Origin: Niabella sp.
GTDB taxonomy: Bacteria > Bacteroidota > Bacteroidia > Chitinophagales > Chitinophagaceae
Length of the DNA stretch: 64,000 nucleotides
Direction of reading: 5' to 3'
Assembly (NCBI RefSeq): GCF_030150205.1
Contig: NZ_JASLGT010000009.1
Location: forward strand, 124,001-188,000
Shown one piece after another: positions 15,275-25,199 of the stretch (the first letter of the stretch is position 1; each line of letters starts with the position of its first letter). The notes beneath the pieces were generated by a model. It saw only the letters and a program-made list of their open reading frames with translations, was not told where the DNA came from and made no database searches. The position numbers and the translations under genes are program-made.

Positions 15275-17716
15275 TCAGAACGGATAGCCGATACCAATAT
15301 TAAATATAAGATTTTTTTTGCGCCATTCCGGATCACCAAGGCGGATCTGGTCAAATACCCACCGTTCCCCCGGTGGCAGCCAGGGTTTGCGGAACGGCAT
15401 GGCCAGATCAAAGCGTACCACAAAGATTGAAGCGTCTACCCGCAGGCCCACACCTCCGCCAATGGCTGTTTCGCTCAGCACATTTCCCAGCCGGAATTGT
15501 CCGCCCGGCCGACTGGTATCGTTTTTGGCCAGCCATATATTACCGGCGTCAATGAACACTGCTCCCTGGATAACACTGAAAAGCTTGGCTCTTAATTCAG
15601 TATTCAGCATCATCTTTACATCGCCTCCCTGGTCGGCAAACAGACCAAGACTGTCGGCGTTCATATAAAAGGTACCGGGGCCCAGGGAACGGGAGCGGAA
15701 TGCCCGGATATCATTGCTACCTCCGGCAAAGAACTGGCGCACATAGGGCAGTACCGAGCTGTTGCCATAGGGAATGCCATAACCCAGGTTTAAACGGTTG
15801 GCCCAGATTAAACCGGGGTTGATCTTGTAGTAGTCCCTGAAATCTGCTTCGAGGCGTACAAACTGGTTGGTGATTGTTTGAAACAACCGTTTTTTGCCGT
15901 CCGCATCTTTGGGAAGAAAAGCATTGATCAGGTTGCCTGCAGATTCAACAGATCCCATAAACAGGAAATTATTACGCAGCTCATTTTTTACCTGGTTGCT
16001 GTAGGTATAGGTATAGTTGGTTCCGATGATGAACTGGTTCTCGAAGTTGTTTTTCAACGTGGGAACCTTTTTCAGCATCGTATTGAAACTGTCGGTGGTA
16101 TTGGCGGTGCGAATGTAACTTACGGAAAGCGGGTTGAACTGGTGCTCATTAAATTCATTACCCTTCCATACGTAACCGAATTCACCCTTTCCTGAAAGCA
16201 GGGTGTAATAATTGGCACGGTTTAACAGCTGTGATCCAATAGTAATATGGCTTTTGGGCACATAGGCGTTGTGGGTGGTAAATCCCTTAACGGGGATCAG
16301 GAACCGTGGAAACAATAACCGGGCTTCGGCGCCCAATGAATAGGACGTTAGATTTTTTTGCTGTCCGCTGAATTGCTTTTCAAAACCACCAGACAGACTA
16401 AGATTGAGTTGTTCTGCGCCCCGGAATGTATTCCTGTTTGTGTGCGTGACCTTTAATTCGGATCCGATAAAATTGTTGGACTTGCTGGTTCCGGTTACGG
16501 AAAGCGACAAGGCCTTTTTTTTGGATGAGGTCAGCATAAAATCTACATCCATATTATTGCTGGTGAGTGTGTCCATCGGGTTGAACTCCGCTTTTACAAA
16601 CCGGAAGGTACCGATGTTCACCAAACGGTTCAGACTTAACGCGTGATCCGTACGGTTATACGGCTCGCCTTTGTGAAAGAAGATCAGGTGATCGAACAAC
16701 CGGGGTTTATACTTGTGGTTGGGATCATAGATGGTAAAATCTTTGAACTGTACCGGTGTGGACGCCCGGGTAACGGAATCCCGCCGTAAACTGTAGTCCG
16801 GATAAATATTGATATTGCGGATGAAATAGGGCTGAAGCGCCGCCCGGGGAGCATCGTTTTTAATCTTAAGGTCGATATCTACCTGGTTTCCGCCAATGGT
16901 ACTGTCTGCCTGTATCAACAGGTAGTTAGGGCTGAAATAGAAATATCCTTTTTCTTTAAGCTGTACATCAATGCGCTCACGTTCGGCTTTAAAAACATCG
17001 AGGTCATAGTATTTGCCCGGTTTTAACAGTGTTTTATTTTTAGATGCATGAATCAAACCGGAAATGGCATTGCCGCTGTCGCCCGGAAAGGTAACGGTGT
17101 TCATGGTATACCGGGGACCGGAATAAATCCGGTAGAATGCTTTACCCGTTTTGCCTTTGATGGTGGTGTCGCCGGATCCGGATGACTGCAAAAAACCTTT
17201 GCTGGCCATGTAGCTGGTCAATACATTTACATTGTTCTGCAGCCGGACCTGGTTCATTAAAACAGGCGGTTCCCCCAGTTTGTATTTTATCCAGTACTTA
17301 ACTCCTTTTTGTTTTTTTGGTTCACTCACCAGATTATAAAAAAACAATTTATAGCGCCAGCCCAGTAATTTTTTATTGGGAGCGGGACGTACCTTTTCTT
17401 CCAGGGCCTTTTGAAAATGCTTTTGATCTTTAACAGCAGGTGTATCCGGGTTCAGCTTTACAGTGGCTCCTGTATAAAGTACTTCTCCGGGTTTTAATTT
17501 CCTGGTAGAGGAACAGGAAACGATTATTAATGAAAGAAAGAACAGGAACAGAAAATAAACGGGAAGGGATTTCTTGCGGCTAATAGCCGATGACCGATAA
17601 CTGATAGCTGACGACTGACGACTGACAACTGATGACTGATAACTGATCGCTGAACACTGATCGCTGGTCGCCGAAGGCTGCGTGAGCATCAAATATGAAA
17701 CATTCCGTTTACTCAT
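15275..17716 (-). CDS. tamL: TamL, lipoprotein form of TamA (Omp85 family)
   Basis: 813 residues from the ATG at 17716, whose ATGAGTAA overlaps the tamB stop. The C-terminal half is a 16-strand Omp85 barrel (VLPYVRQFFAGGSNDIRAFRSR, then GGGVGLRVDASIFVVRFDLAMPF). POTRA-like domains lie before it. A lipobox (SLIIVSC, Cys68) makes it a TamL, the Bacteroidota counterpart of TamA that works with TamB in outer-membrane assembly or lipid transport. The signal sequence is preceded by about 48 residues that include a translated heptamer array with the 7-residue repeat SAISYQS/SVVSRQS/SAISYRS. No ATG, GTG or TTG lies between the array and the lipobox, so the array must be translated, from 17716 or from the ATG at 17689. 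Confidence 0.93.
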   Translation of the reverse strand: MSKRNVSYLMLTQPSATSDQCSAISYQSSVVSRQSSAISYRSSAISRKKSLPVYFLFLFFLSLIIVSCSSTRKLKPGEVLYTGATVKLNPDTPAVKDQKHFQKALEEKVRPAPNKKLLGWRYKLFFYNLVSEPKKQKGVKYWIKYKLGEPPVLMNQVRLQNNVNVLTSYMASKGFLQSSGSGDTTIKGKTGKAFYRIYSGPRYTMNTVTFPGDSGNAISGLIHASKNKTLLKPGKYYDLDVFKAERERIDVQLKEKGYFYFSPNYLLIQADSTIGGNQVDIDLKIKNDAPRAALQPYFIRNINIYPDYSLRRDSVTRASTPVQFKDFTIYDPNHKYKPRLFDHLIFFHKGEPYNRTDHALSLNRLVNIGTFRFVKAEFNPMDTLTSNNMDVDFMLTSSKKKALSLSVTGTSKSNNFIGSELKVTHTNRNTFRGAEQLNLSLSGGFEKQFSGQQKNLTSYSLGAEARLLFPRFLIPVKGFTTHNAYVPKSHITIGSQLLNRANYYTLLSGKGEFGYVWKGNEFNEHQFNPLSVSYIRTANTTDSFNTMLKKVPTLKNNFENQFIIGTNYTYTYSNQVKNELRNNFLFMGSVESAGNLINAFLPKDADGKKRLFQTITNQFVRLEADFRDYYKINPGLIWANRLNLGYGIPYGNSSVLPYVRQFFAGGSNDIRAFRSRSLGPGTFYMNADSLGLFADQGGDVKMMLNTELRAKLFSVIQGAVFIDAGNIWLAKNDTSRPGGQFRLGNVLSETAIGGGVGLRVDASIFVVRFDLAMPFRKPWLPPGERWVFDQIRLGDPEWRKKNLIFNIGIGYPF
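17584..17674 (-). repeat. Heptamer array, 13 units, inside tamL
   Basis: Thirteen gap-free units of consensus NNNCTGA on the plus strand (for example TAGCTGA, CGACTGA, CGACTGA, CAACTGA), that is NNTCAGY-like on the gene strand. It begins 34 bases after the tamB stop. This is the longest array in the window and it is translated. Confidence 0.9.
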
Positions 17717-20700
17717 CTCCCTTGTTTTTTCGGTTACTGCCGGAATTTCCGGTTCCGCGGCGCTGATCCCGTTTTCTGAAACTGCGGAATACTTCTCCAA
17801 ATTTATTGTAGTCCACAACAATGATAAAGCCAACACCGGTTTCAATGATCTGGCCTTCAATGATGCCTTCCGTTTGGTTACGGCGATAAGCCCGGAGGCG
17901 GTAACGCCCGTCCCTGGAAAGCATGTATTCAATGTTTACATTGCTGGCCAGCTGTGCCGCATTCTGGTTGGTATTGGCGCCTTCCAGTGCAAAATTATTG
18001 CCTACGGTAACACTGAGGCGATCGTTCAGTAATCGCTTGGTAAAGGCTACGTTCAAATCGGTCTTGGTCTTTTCCTGCCCGGTGGAATAATCTTCCTGGG
18101 AGGTAAGGTCAAAATTTATGTCCACCCCTTTAATCAGGTCGGAAGCAAGGTTATTGAGCTGTTCGGTAAGCAGTTTGCTCACGCTCTGCCTTGCCAGTGC
18201 GCCCGCAGAGGTACCACCGGCAAGACTTTCAAATGGATTGTCGGCAATAAAGCGGTTGAGCGCCAGCAGGGCAAACACCTGCTTGTTTAACTCGCTTTCA
18301 TTGGCGTTCACCTGTTGCAGACGGGTGTTTACAATGCCGTTGAGGGCATTGCGATCACTTTCCCGCATATCGATCTGGAAGCTGATGGTGGGCTTTAAAA
18401 GTTCCCCTTTCATTTTCAGGTATACATAAAAAGGGAGTTTTTGCCGGGATTTGGTGCGGGTTAAATTGTCGGTGGCATCAAGCTGTGCCGAAACCAAATC
18501 GATGGGCGAAGTATTGACTTCATAAATGGCGGTAATATCTGCATTGGCTTCTGTGGGCGCCCCGGTCCATTGTATCGAACTTCCCTGCTGGATCTTAAAT
18601 TCCCGTTTTGCCAATCCGCCGATGGTCAGGTTATAGCTGCCTTCGGTGATCTCATACCGGCCCGTTAAAGTAGTGCGGCCGCTGGGATCCATTTGTAAAC
18701 TAAGGTCTGCTTCACCTCTTACCCGTAACGCATCTCCGTTCTGCGGATCTACCACAATCGTAATTTCGGCTTCTTTATCGATGGTTATGTCTCCTGCAAT
18801 ATCAACACCGGTAATGGGGGAGCGGGTCAGACTATCTACGTTTACCGGTTGACGTCCGTTGAGCGGCGGTGCATCTTTATCTACGAATTCTACAATGCCT
18901 TCCTGGCTGGCCACCAACGGGTCATCATCGGGCACCACAAAATTGAATTTCGTTCCTTTATTGATGCGTGCCTGCATGTTTACCTTGGGTTTGTTCAGGT
19001 CGCCGGTAATGCGCGCGTTTAAGGTTACCAGCACCGTACCGTAGAAGAGCTCGTTGTCCTTAGCCGTAGAGTTCATAACCCTGAAGTTATTGGCGCGCAG
19101 CGTAAGGTCAAAGCCGGGGTTGGAAAAGTTGGGTAGTGTAATCCTTCCATCCAGTGTTAACGGCTGGTTGGCGGAATCCCGTATGGTGAATTGATTAAAA
19201 GAAATGCCGGGTTCGGTAAAGCGTACCGTTTCATTTTTGAGCTGGTAATACCCGTTCAGCTGTGCGATATTGAATCCCGCATCTTTAAAGGTGAGCGCAC
19301 CCAGGATCACCGGTTTGCCAACCGGCCCCTTTGCGGTGAGCTTTCCGGTAAGGATGCCTTTCCCGTTTCTTATCTGTCCGCCAGTGACACTTTCGATATG
19401 CTTCAGATCGATCTTGTTAACCGCGATATCGAGATCGAGCGCACTATTGGGGGCGGTGTAATAAAACCCGGTTACAGCGAGGTCGTGTAAACCGGTTAAA
19501 CGGATATCGGCCTGGTAAGCATTGGCCGTATTGTTGTTTACTTTTATCGATGCATCACCCAGGGCATCTTTCTGATACCGGAGCTGACTGATGGTAAGGT
19601 CGGCCTCAAATTTCGGTCCCGATGGTTCGGGAGTGGCAATATCGGTTACATCTACCACGCCATTGAGCTTTCCTCCAATCATAGCAGTATCCTGGTCGGC
19701 ATACCGGGTTAAGGTTTCCAGCATAAAGTTGGTGAACGTTACATTTACCGGTGCGTTGGGCTGGGTGGACCGGCTGTTGATCGCCAGTGACTGCCCGTTG
19801 TTGCTGATCTTAAAGTTCCGTACATAAACACCGGCCTTACCATATTGGATCAGGTTATCGGGTGTTACATTCCATGGGTCGTAATTCAACAGGAGCTTTT
19901 GCGGATCCAGGGTGAACTGATAGGTTTGATCCATGGATTTAAACTGCCCGCCAATGCGGTATTTGTCTTTATTGCTGCGGTCTCTCAGATAAATATTCAA
20001 ATCCAGCAGATTGTTAAGTGCAGCTCCGCTTACTTCTGCATTATACAGGTTAATAGAGGGACTCCGAATCTCCTTAATATTCAGCACATAATCCAGTTTT
20101 GCCGAATCGGTATTACCTGCCCTCAGTACTATGTTTTTTACATCGAAACTGTCGTATACTACATGGGGAAACGACGCATGTAAACGAAGGCTGTCGCGCT
20201 CTGTATTAATAGCTCCATTAATGGAAGCGGGGGCCAGTGTGGTTAGTGCCGGTACAAACTGTTGGATCAGCTTTGGATCAATGATGGCGATTTGGAACTG
20301 CATTTGCTGCGGTGCTATTTTTTTGGTGGGTGCAAATGCATAATATTTATTGACCTGGTTAATAAAGGCCTGCCCGATCTGGGTGAGCTGATATTTGCCG
20401 TTGAACTGCGCCGTTAAAAAGTCCGATTGCAATGATAGCTCATTATGCTCTTTGGTAGAAACTGCGCTGAGTGTTAATGTATCGATATTGTAAACAGACT
20501 CGTTGAAACCGATCTGAACGCTTTTAAGGGTGGCGGAGCCGTTCAGATAATCCGGATCTATAGAACCGAAGTCCATATTCACCAGTCCGGCCAGTTTTAA
20601 CGGATCGGAATAGAAATTCAGTTTTTGGAGGTCAATGTTTTTGAGGTCTGCGGTTCCTTTTATAGCAGGGTTGTTTTTGTTGAGATCTACCTTTGTGTCT

Positions 20701-22748
20701 AAGGTAAAATGCGCATTACTGTCGTTGCTGATGGCCCGGAGATCGGCAATGTTCCCCGCATAAGCGCCTTCCAGTTTGATGTCTTTATAGTCGTACTTAT
20801 TATAACGGGCATGATAGATCGTGCCGTTTAGTTTTGCACGCATCCGTTTGGGATCGAGGCTCTGTCCGCTGATATTGGCTAACAGCGATACGGTGCCCAG
20901 CTGCGCCTGCTGTTTTAATAAACGCCCCAGGTTGAAGTTGTTCAACTGAACCTTGGCGCGATAGATTTCCCTGTTTTTGGGGCCGCCCATGGCTGCCTGC
21001 AGATGCGCCCCTCCCATATCTGTTTTTAATTGCAGCGCTGTGGTGAAATTGGTAAGCCCCCCGTTGAATGTTCCGTTTGCTGAAAGATATGCGGGTAATT
21101 CGATACTCTGTGGCAGGGAGGCAGCAGGCACCAGTGCCCGTAAGTCTTGCCTGGATGTTTGCAGTTTTCTAAGGTTAAGGTTGAACACCGTTGTATTCAT
21201 GTCGGGCAAACCCCGAACTCCGCCAGCAATGTCAATGCTGGTGCTGTTTAAACCTTGTACCTGCAATTTTTCAATAGCAAGATTGTTCAAATAACCGGTG
21301 AAGGCTGCCGCAAGGCGGATCTGCCGGCTGCGGTAATTGGCGGGCACCGATGGCATGAGGTAGTAAAGGTCCTGCATACCAATAATGGTATTGCGGAACT
21401 GTACATCCATCTTTACTTTTTCGGGGTGCTTGCTCAAATCATTTTGAGAAGTATAGGTCAGCAGGCTGTTATTATCGATTTGTGTATGCGGCGTTTTTAA
21501 AATAAACCCGTCTACCTTTAGTTGCTGGTCATCGTATATGATAGCTCCCTTCAGATCATTCAAGACAAAGCCGCTGGTATCTTTCAGTTGTCCGCCTGTA
21601 ATGGCTGCTTTGATGCCGCTGCTGTCGATGGAAACTTTATTGCCGGTAAGGCCCAGCGCTTTTATATTAAGGTGATTGAAGTCCAGGTGTCCGGGTGTTC
21701 GCTTTTCCGCCAGGTTATCATATTTTACCTGGTTATTGGCCAGGATCACTTTGTTCAGCAACAGGCTGAAGGGAGATGCGGCGGCACTGTTGGCGGCCGT
21801 TTTTATAGCTTTTTCATTGGTGGCGGTTGGGCGGTAAGCAAAATCGATCACTGAGTTCTGCAATAATACATCTGAGGAGCGGTAGCCGCCGTTGGTAAGA
21901 TCGAGCACCAGGTCCTGCAGATGAAATGCATTCAGGTCGGCCAGGGCACGGGTATCTGATAACCCGTCATTATAGTTGAGCAGCACATTGTCCAGCGTCA
22001 GCTTTCCAAATTCGATCAGCGGAAGCCGGCCACCTTTTTCAGCTGCCGTTTTATCGATGCTGGAATCGGCCTTCTGCTGCAATACGGTAAGCGGTTTATT
22101 CTGAAAATAATGCAGCCGGGTGTTTTTAAGTGCCAGCGCACTGAGCCCGTAATGCATCTGGTCCAGGTCAAAGGTTTTTACCCGGGCGTCAAGATGTCCC
22201 AGCATAACCCCCGCATCATTTCCAACCACATCATCCCTGAACCGGATGCGGATATCATTGAAGGTGATTTTATCCAGCCGGAATTTAAGCGTGGAAGTTG
22301 TATCTTTTTTTTCGGCCTCTTTGGGTTTCTTTTCATTGGATATAAGCGAATCGACCAGGAACTGATAGTTGAACATCGTATCCGGATGAAGGCGGTAAAT
22401 ATTGGCACGTACCGTATTGAGCTCTATACTGCTAACCTCCACGCGATTGGAGAGCAGGGCCAGCATATCCAGGTCCACCCCTAACTTTTCCGCATAGATC
22501 AGGGTGTCCTTTTTTTTATCGGCTACATACAGCTTGTTCAGTTCAAGATCTTTTGGAAACCCGATGCGGATGCGCTCGAGGCTGATCTCCGTATTGGTCT
22601 TTTTCCTGAGGTATGCTACCACTTTATTCTTGATCAGGTTTTGAACAAAGGGCAGGTTCAGCGAAAGGATCAGCAGGATGATAAGCACAAGGATACTTAC
22701 AAGTATTTTTACAACGATCCTGATGCCTTTTTTAACTGCTTTGTTCAA
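17709..22748 (-). CDS. tamB: TamB, translocation/assembly module protein
   Basis: 1679 residues. An N-terminal membrane anchor (ILVSILVLIILLILSLNLPF) is followed by an AsmA-like region and a very long beta-rich body. The C-terminal DUF490/TamB domain includes GDITIDKEAEITIVVDPQNGD, LTGRYEITEGSYNLTIGG and QDYSTGQEKTKTDLNVAFTKRLLNDRLSVTVG. TamB spans the periplasm as a hydrophobic groove that probably conducts phospholipids. The start is TTG at 22748: an in-frame TAA lies five codons upstream and no ATG occurs before the anchor. It forms an operon with tamL. Confidence 0.95.
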   Translation of the reverse strand: MNKAVKKGIRIVVKILVSILVLIILLILSLNLPFVQNLIKNKVVAYLRKKTNTEISLERIRIGFPKDLELNKLYVADKKKDTLIYAEKLGVDLDMLALLSNRVEVSSIELNTVRANIYRLHPDTMFNYQFLVDSLISNEKKPKEAEKKDTTSTLKFRLDKITFNDIRIRFRDDVVGNDAGVMLGHLDARVKTFDLDQMHYGLSALALKNTRLHYFQNKPLTVLQQKADSSIDKTAAEKGGRLPLIEFGKLTLDNVLLNYNDGLSDTRALADLNAFHLQDLVLDLTNGGYRSSDVLLQNSVIDFAYRPTATNEKAIKTAANSAAASPFSLLLNKVILANNQVKYDNLAEKRTPGHLDFNHLNIKALGLTGNKVSIDSSGIKAAITGGQLKDTSGFVLNDLKGAIIYDDQQLKVDGFILKTPHTQIDNNSLLTYTSQNDLSKHPEKVKMDVQFRNTIIGMQDLYYLMPSVPANYRSRQIRLAAAFTGYLNNLAIEKLQVQGLNSTSIDIAGGVRGLPDMNTTVFNLNLRKLQTSRQDLRALVPAASLPQSIELPAYLSANGTFNGGLTNFTTALQLKTDMGGAHLQAAMGGPKNREIYRAKVQLNNFNLGRLLKQQAQLGTVSLLANISGQSLDPKRMRAKLNGTIYHARYNKYDYKDIKLEGAYAGNIADLRAISNDSNAHFTLDTKVDLNKNNPAIKGTADLKNIDLQKLNFYSDPLKLAGLVNMDFGSIDPDYLNGSATLKSVQIGFNESVYNIDTLTLSAVSTKEHNELSLQSDFLTAQFNGKYQLTQIGQAFINQVNKYYAFAPTKKIAPQQMQFQIAIIDPKLIQQFVPALTTLAPASINGAINTERDSLRLHASFPHVVYDSFDVKNIVLRAGNTDSAKLDYVLNIKEIRSPSINLYNAEVSGAALNNLLDLNIYLRDRSNKDKYRIGGQFKSMDQTYQFTLDPQKLLLNYDPWNVTPDNLIQYGKAGVYVRNFKISNNGQSLAINSRSTQPNAPVNVTFTNFMLETLTRYADQDTAMIGGKLNGVVDVTDIATPEPSGPKFEADLTISQLRYQKDALGDASIKVNNNTANAYQADIRLTGLHDLAVTGFYYTAPNSALDLDIAVNKIDLKHIESVTGGQIRNGKGILTGKLTAKGPVGKPVILGALTFKDAGFNIAQLNGYYQLKNETVRFTEPGISFNQFTIRDSANQPLTLDGRITLPNFSNPGFDLTLRANNFRVMNSTAKDNELFYGTVLVTLNARITGDLNKPKVNMQARINKGTKFNFVVPDDDPLVASQEGIVEFVDKDAPPLNGRQPVNVDSLTRSPITGVDIAGDITIDKEAEITIVVDPQNGDALRVRGEADLSLQMDPSGRTTLTGRYEITEGSYNLTIGGLAKREFKIQQGSSIQWTGAPTEANADITAIYEVNTSPIDLVSAQLDATDNLTRTKSRQKLPFYVYLKMKGELLKPTISFQIDMRESDRNALNGIVNTRLQQVNANESELNKQVFALLALNRFIADNPFESLAGGTSAGALARQSVSKLLTEQLNNLASDLIKGVDINFDLTSQEDYSTGQEKTKTDLNVAFTKRLLNDRLSVTVGNNFALEGANTNQNAAQLASNVNIEYMLSRDGRYRLRAYRRNQTEGIIEGQIIETGVGFIIVVDYNKFGEVFRSFRKRDQRRGTGNSGSNRKNKGDE

Positions 22749-22796
22749 GTGTGCAATGGGTTAATAGAATGAATGATGAGATTCTGTCCTGTTTTG

Positions 22797-22804
22797 CAAA
22801 CCTA
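22797..22804 (-). promoter_or_regulatory. Probable -7 element of tamB-tamL
   Basis: On the minus strand TAGGTTTG matches TAnnTTTG, 48 bases before the TTG start. No clear -33 TTG. Confidence 0.45.
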
Positions 22805-23030
22805 ACAGATTTCTTAGTTTTTGCCTGCTTTTTATGGGGAATTCTCCAAATATTAAACCAAAATGCTTCAATCCCGCGATTTTAAGGTGGGTGCTGAAAA
22901 ACTAAACCATAATGAACGGTTTGGCCTGAAATTCGTGGGGTTACAATAACGCATAAAAACCGATATAATGGCTTACCTGCAACGGTTCTTATCTCGTTAT
23001 GACCTTACAGAACCTCTAAAAATAACAAAT

Positions 23031-23183
23031 ATGAAAAATCTTCTGTTTTATCTGCTGGCTGGCATGTTTATGTTTCAAAGCTGTAGTGCGGTAGAAGCCG
23101 TTTTTAAGGCGGGTATGTGGTGGGCTTTTTTCCTGGTGGGAATCGCGCTGCTGGGCGTATTCCTGTTATTACGGAGGAAATAG
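23031..23183 (+). CDS. Small lipoprotein with one transmembrane helix
   Basis: 50 residues from the ATG at 23031; the frame is open upstream but only this start gives a signal peptide, ending in FMFQSC (Cys18). After the cysteine comes SAVEAVFKAGMWW and a hydrophobic helix ending in LLLRRK. Such small lipoproteins with a V-E-x-x-FKAG segment are common in Bacteroidota and are often misannotated; the function is unknown. It stands alone between tamB and the fucosidase gene. Confidence 0.7.
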   Translation: MKNLLFYLLAGMFMFQSCSAVEAVFKAGMWWAFFLVGIALLGVFLLLRRK

Positions 23184-23240
23184 CGCATGTAGTAAAAGGC
23201 AGCTGCAAAGATGATATTGTTTTTGAAGATGCCGGTGAAT

Positions 23241-23260
23241 AAATCAGCAGAAATCAGCGT
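23241..23260 (+). repeat. Decamer repeat, 2 units
   Basis: AAATCAGCAG and AAATCAGCGT are adjacent 10-base units, 57 bases after the small lipoprotein stop and on its strand. Confidence 0.45.
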
Positions 23261-23372
23261 GAAAATTGGCTGCATCTGCCGGCATATCATGGTCGGTATT
23301 TGTGGATTGCCCCATTAGGAAGCGTTTGCTTTTAGCTGCCGGTGAAAAAAAGGCCGCACTGTAAAAGTTCCG

Positions 23373-23380
23373 TATCTTAG
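23373..23380 (+). promoter_or_regulatory. Probable -7 element for fucosidase gene
   Basis: TATCTTAG, the TTAG variant of TAnnTTTG, lies 17 bases before the ATG at 23398. Confidence 0.4.
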
Positions 23381-23397
23381 CCGGAATCAGTTTACGT

Positions 23398-25194
23398 ATG
23401 AAATTAAAGATCGTGTTTCTTTTAGGAATGGTAATGGCTGCCCTTACCATTCATGCCCAATCAGCGCCTGCTGCTGCAAAGACCAAATGGTTTACCGATG
23501 CCCGTTTCGGAATGTTTATACACTGGGGATTGTACAGTGCAGCGGAAGGTATGTGGAAGGGCGAGCGGCTGCGGTATGCAAATAATTATGCGGAATGGAT
23601 CCGCTACCGTAACCGTATATCAAAAGAGGAGTATGGTACACTGGCAAAGCGGTTCAACTGGAAGCGGATCAATCCGGAGGAATGGGTATTGCTGGCAAAA
23701 AAAGCCGGTATGAAGTATATAACGATCACCTCCAAGCACCATGATGGTGTTGCACTCTGGAATAGCAAAGTGAGCGACTATAATCTTACAAAATTGAGCG
23801 GTACCAACCGGGATGTGATCAAAGAACTGGCTGCAGCCTGTAAAAAACACGGCATTAAACTGGGCTTTTATTATTCCCATTGGGTGGATTGGGATCATCC
23901 TTATGGATGGGATCATAATAAGGAACTGACTGGCATAAAGGATGAGGACTACAATAAATACTGGCAGGAGAAAGTAATTCCACAGTTGCGAGAATTATTG
24001 ACGAATTATGGCGACATTTCTATGTTCTGGTTTGATATGTGGCTGAATTATAAAAAGACCGTAGTGAAGAAGGAACAACTGGACCAGGTGGTTCGCCTGA
24101 TAAGGGAATTACAGCCCAACTGTTTGATCAATTCCCGGATCGGTCTGCCGGCGGATGATGCCGGTGTGGATTTTGAATCGAAGGGCGATAATGAATTTGG
24201 TTCGGCCTATACGGCACACCCCTGGGAAACCTCCGGAACCATTGCGCATTCCTGGGGTTATTATGGCCAGGAAAATGAGTGGAAATCGACCAGTCAGCTG
24301 CTGCAGTCGTTGATCGGTAATGTAAGTCTTAATGGTGACTTTACACTGAATGTAGGACCAAGGGCGGACGGATCCGTTCCTTACGAGGGGGTGCGCCGCC
24401 TGGAAGATATGGGCAATTGGCTATCGAAGAACGGTGAGGCGATTTATGGATGTACGGGCCTTGAGCTGCGTGCCAGTCAGCACGACTGGGGACGGATCAC
24501 CACAAAAAAGGTTAATAATAAACAACTTGTTTATCTCCATGTATATAACTGGCCACTGGATAAAATATTGCGTTTGTCGGGTATTTTGTCTAAGCCGGAA
24601 AAGGCGGAACTTATAACAGCGTCGGGCAGGAAACCATTGCGGTTTACACAGAATGGCCCGTTAACGCATATACAGTTACCAGAACTGGCTGCGAATCCTT
24701 TTGTATCGGTTGTGGTATTGCAGTATCCGGCACCCGTAACGCTGGATGGAGAAATGGTACCGGAATCTACCTTTGGTGGCTTTGCACTTACAGCCACGAA
24801 TGTATGGGAGCACGCTTCTAATTTTAAATTGGTGCGTTACGACGGGCTCCGTCCCACACACCTGGTAGTGGATAAAGAAGGCTCGATGACCTGGGAAGTA
24901 TATATACCGGAAGCGGGCAATTACCAGGTAGATCTTTCCTATCATAACCATTCAAAAAATAACACGGATGTAATGGTACGGGTTACGGATCAGCACCTGG
25001 AACAGCAGTTGAAGCCATCGGGCACCATTGTGGCAGAACCGCATTCCAGCTATACGGATGAGTTTGAAGATACTTCCCTGGGACAATTGCATTTTTCGAA
25101 GGCCGGGTTTTACGAGGTTTCTTTTAAGGCAGCGCCGGGGGCGGAGGGACCTCTGTATTTTAACAGGATCTGGATCAGTAAGGCAGGGCAATAA
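23398..25194 (+). CDS. Alpha-L-fucosidase, glycoside hydrolase family 29
   Basis: 598 residues with a signal peptide ending at TIHAQ. The GH29 domain starts with WFTDARFGMFIHWGLYS and contains YITITSKHHDGVALW, LGFYYSHWVDW and MFWFDMW, whose Asp213 is the expected nucleophile. NGDFTLNVGPRADG closes the barrel. The last 200 residues or so form beta-sandwich domains. It removes alpha-fucose from plant, algal or host glycans in the periplasm or outside. No SusC/SusD pair is beside it; it is a single gene. The stop lies 5 bases from the stop of the convergent ABC permease gene, with no visible terminator between. Confidence 0.95.
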   Translation: MKLKIVFLLGMVMAALTIHAQSAPAAAKTKWFTDARFGMFIHWGLYSAAEGMWKGERLRYANNYAEWIRYRNRISKEEYGTLAKRFNWKRINPEEWVLLAKKAGMKYITITSKHHDGVALWNSKVSDYNLTKLSGTNRDVIKELAAACKKHGIKLGFYYSHWVDWDHPYGWDHNKELTGIKDEDYNKYWQEKVIPQLRELLTNYGDISMFWFDMWLNYKKTVVKKEQLDQVVRLIRELQPNCLINSRIGLPADDAGVDFESKGDNEFGSAYTAHPWETSGTIAHSWGYYGQENEWKSTSQLLQSLIGNVSLNGDFTLNVGPRADGSVPYEGVRRLEDMGNWLSKNGEAIYGCTGLELRASQHDWGRITTKKVNNKQLVYLHVYNWPLDKILRLSGILSKPEKAELITASGRKPLRFTQNGPLTHIQLPELAANPFVSVVVLQYPAPVTLDGEMVPESTFGGFALTATNVWEHASNFKLVRYDGLRPTHLVVDKEGSMTWEVYIPEAGNYQVDLSYHNHSKNNTDVMVRVTDQHLEQQLKPSGTIVAEPHSSYTDEFEDTSLGQLHFSKAGFYEVSFKAAPGAEGPLYFNRIWISKAGQ

Positions 25195-25199
25195 GGAAT

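Noticed and set aside
17584..17674. CRISPR array
   Set aside because: Units are 7 bases with no spacers and no cas genes nearby; it is a simple tandem array.
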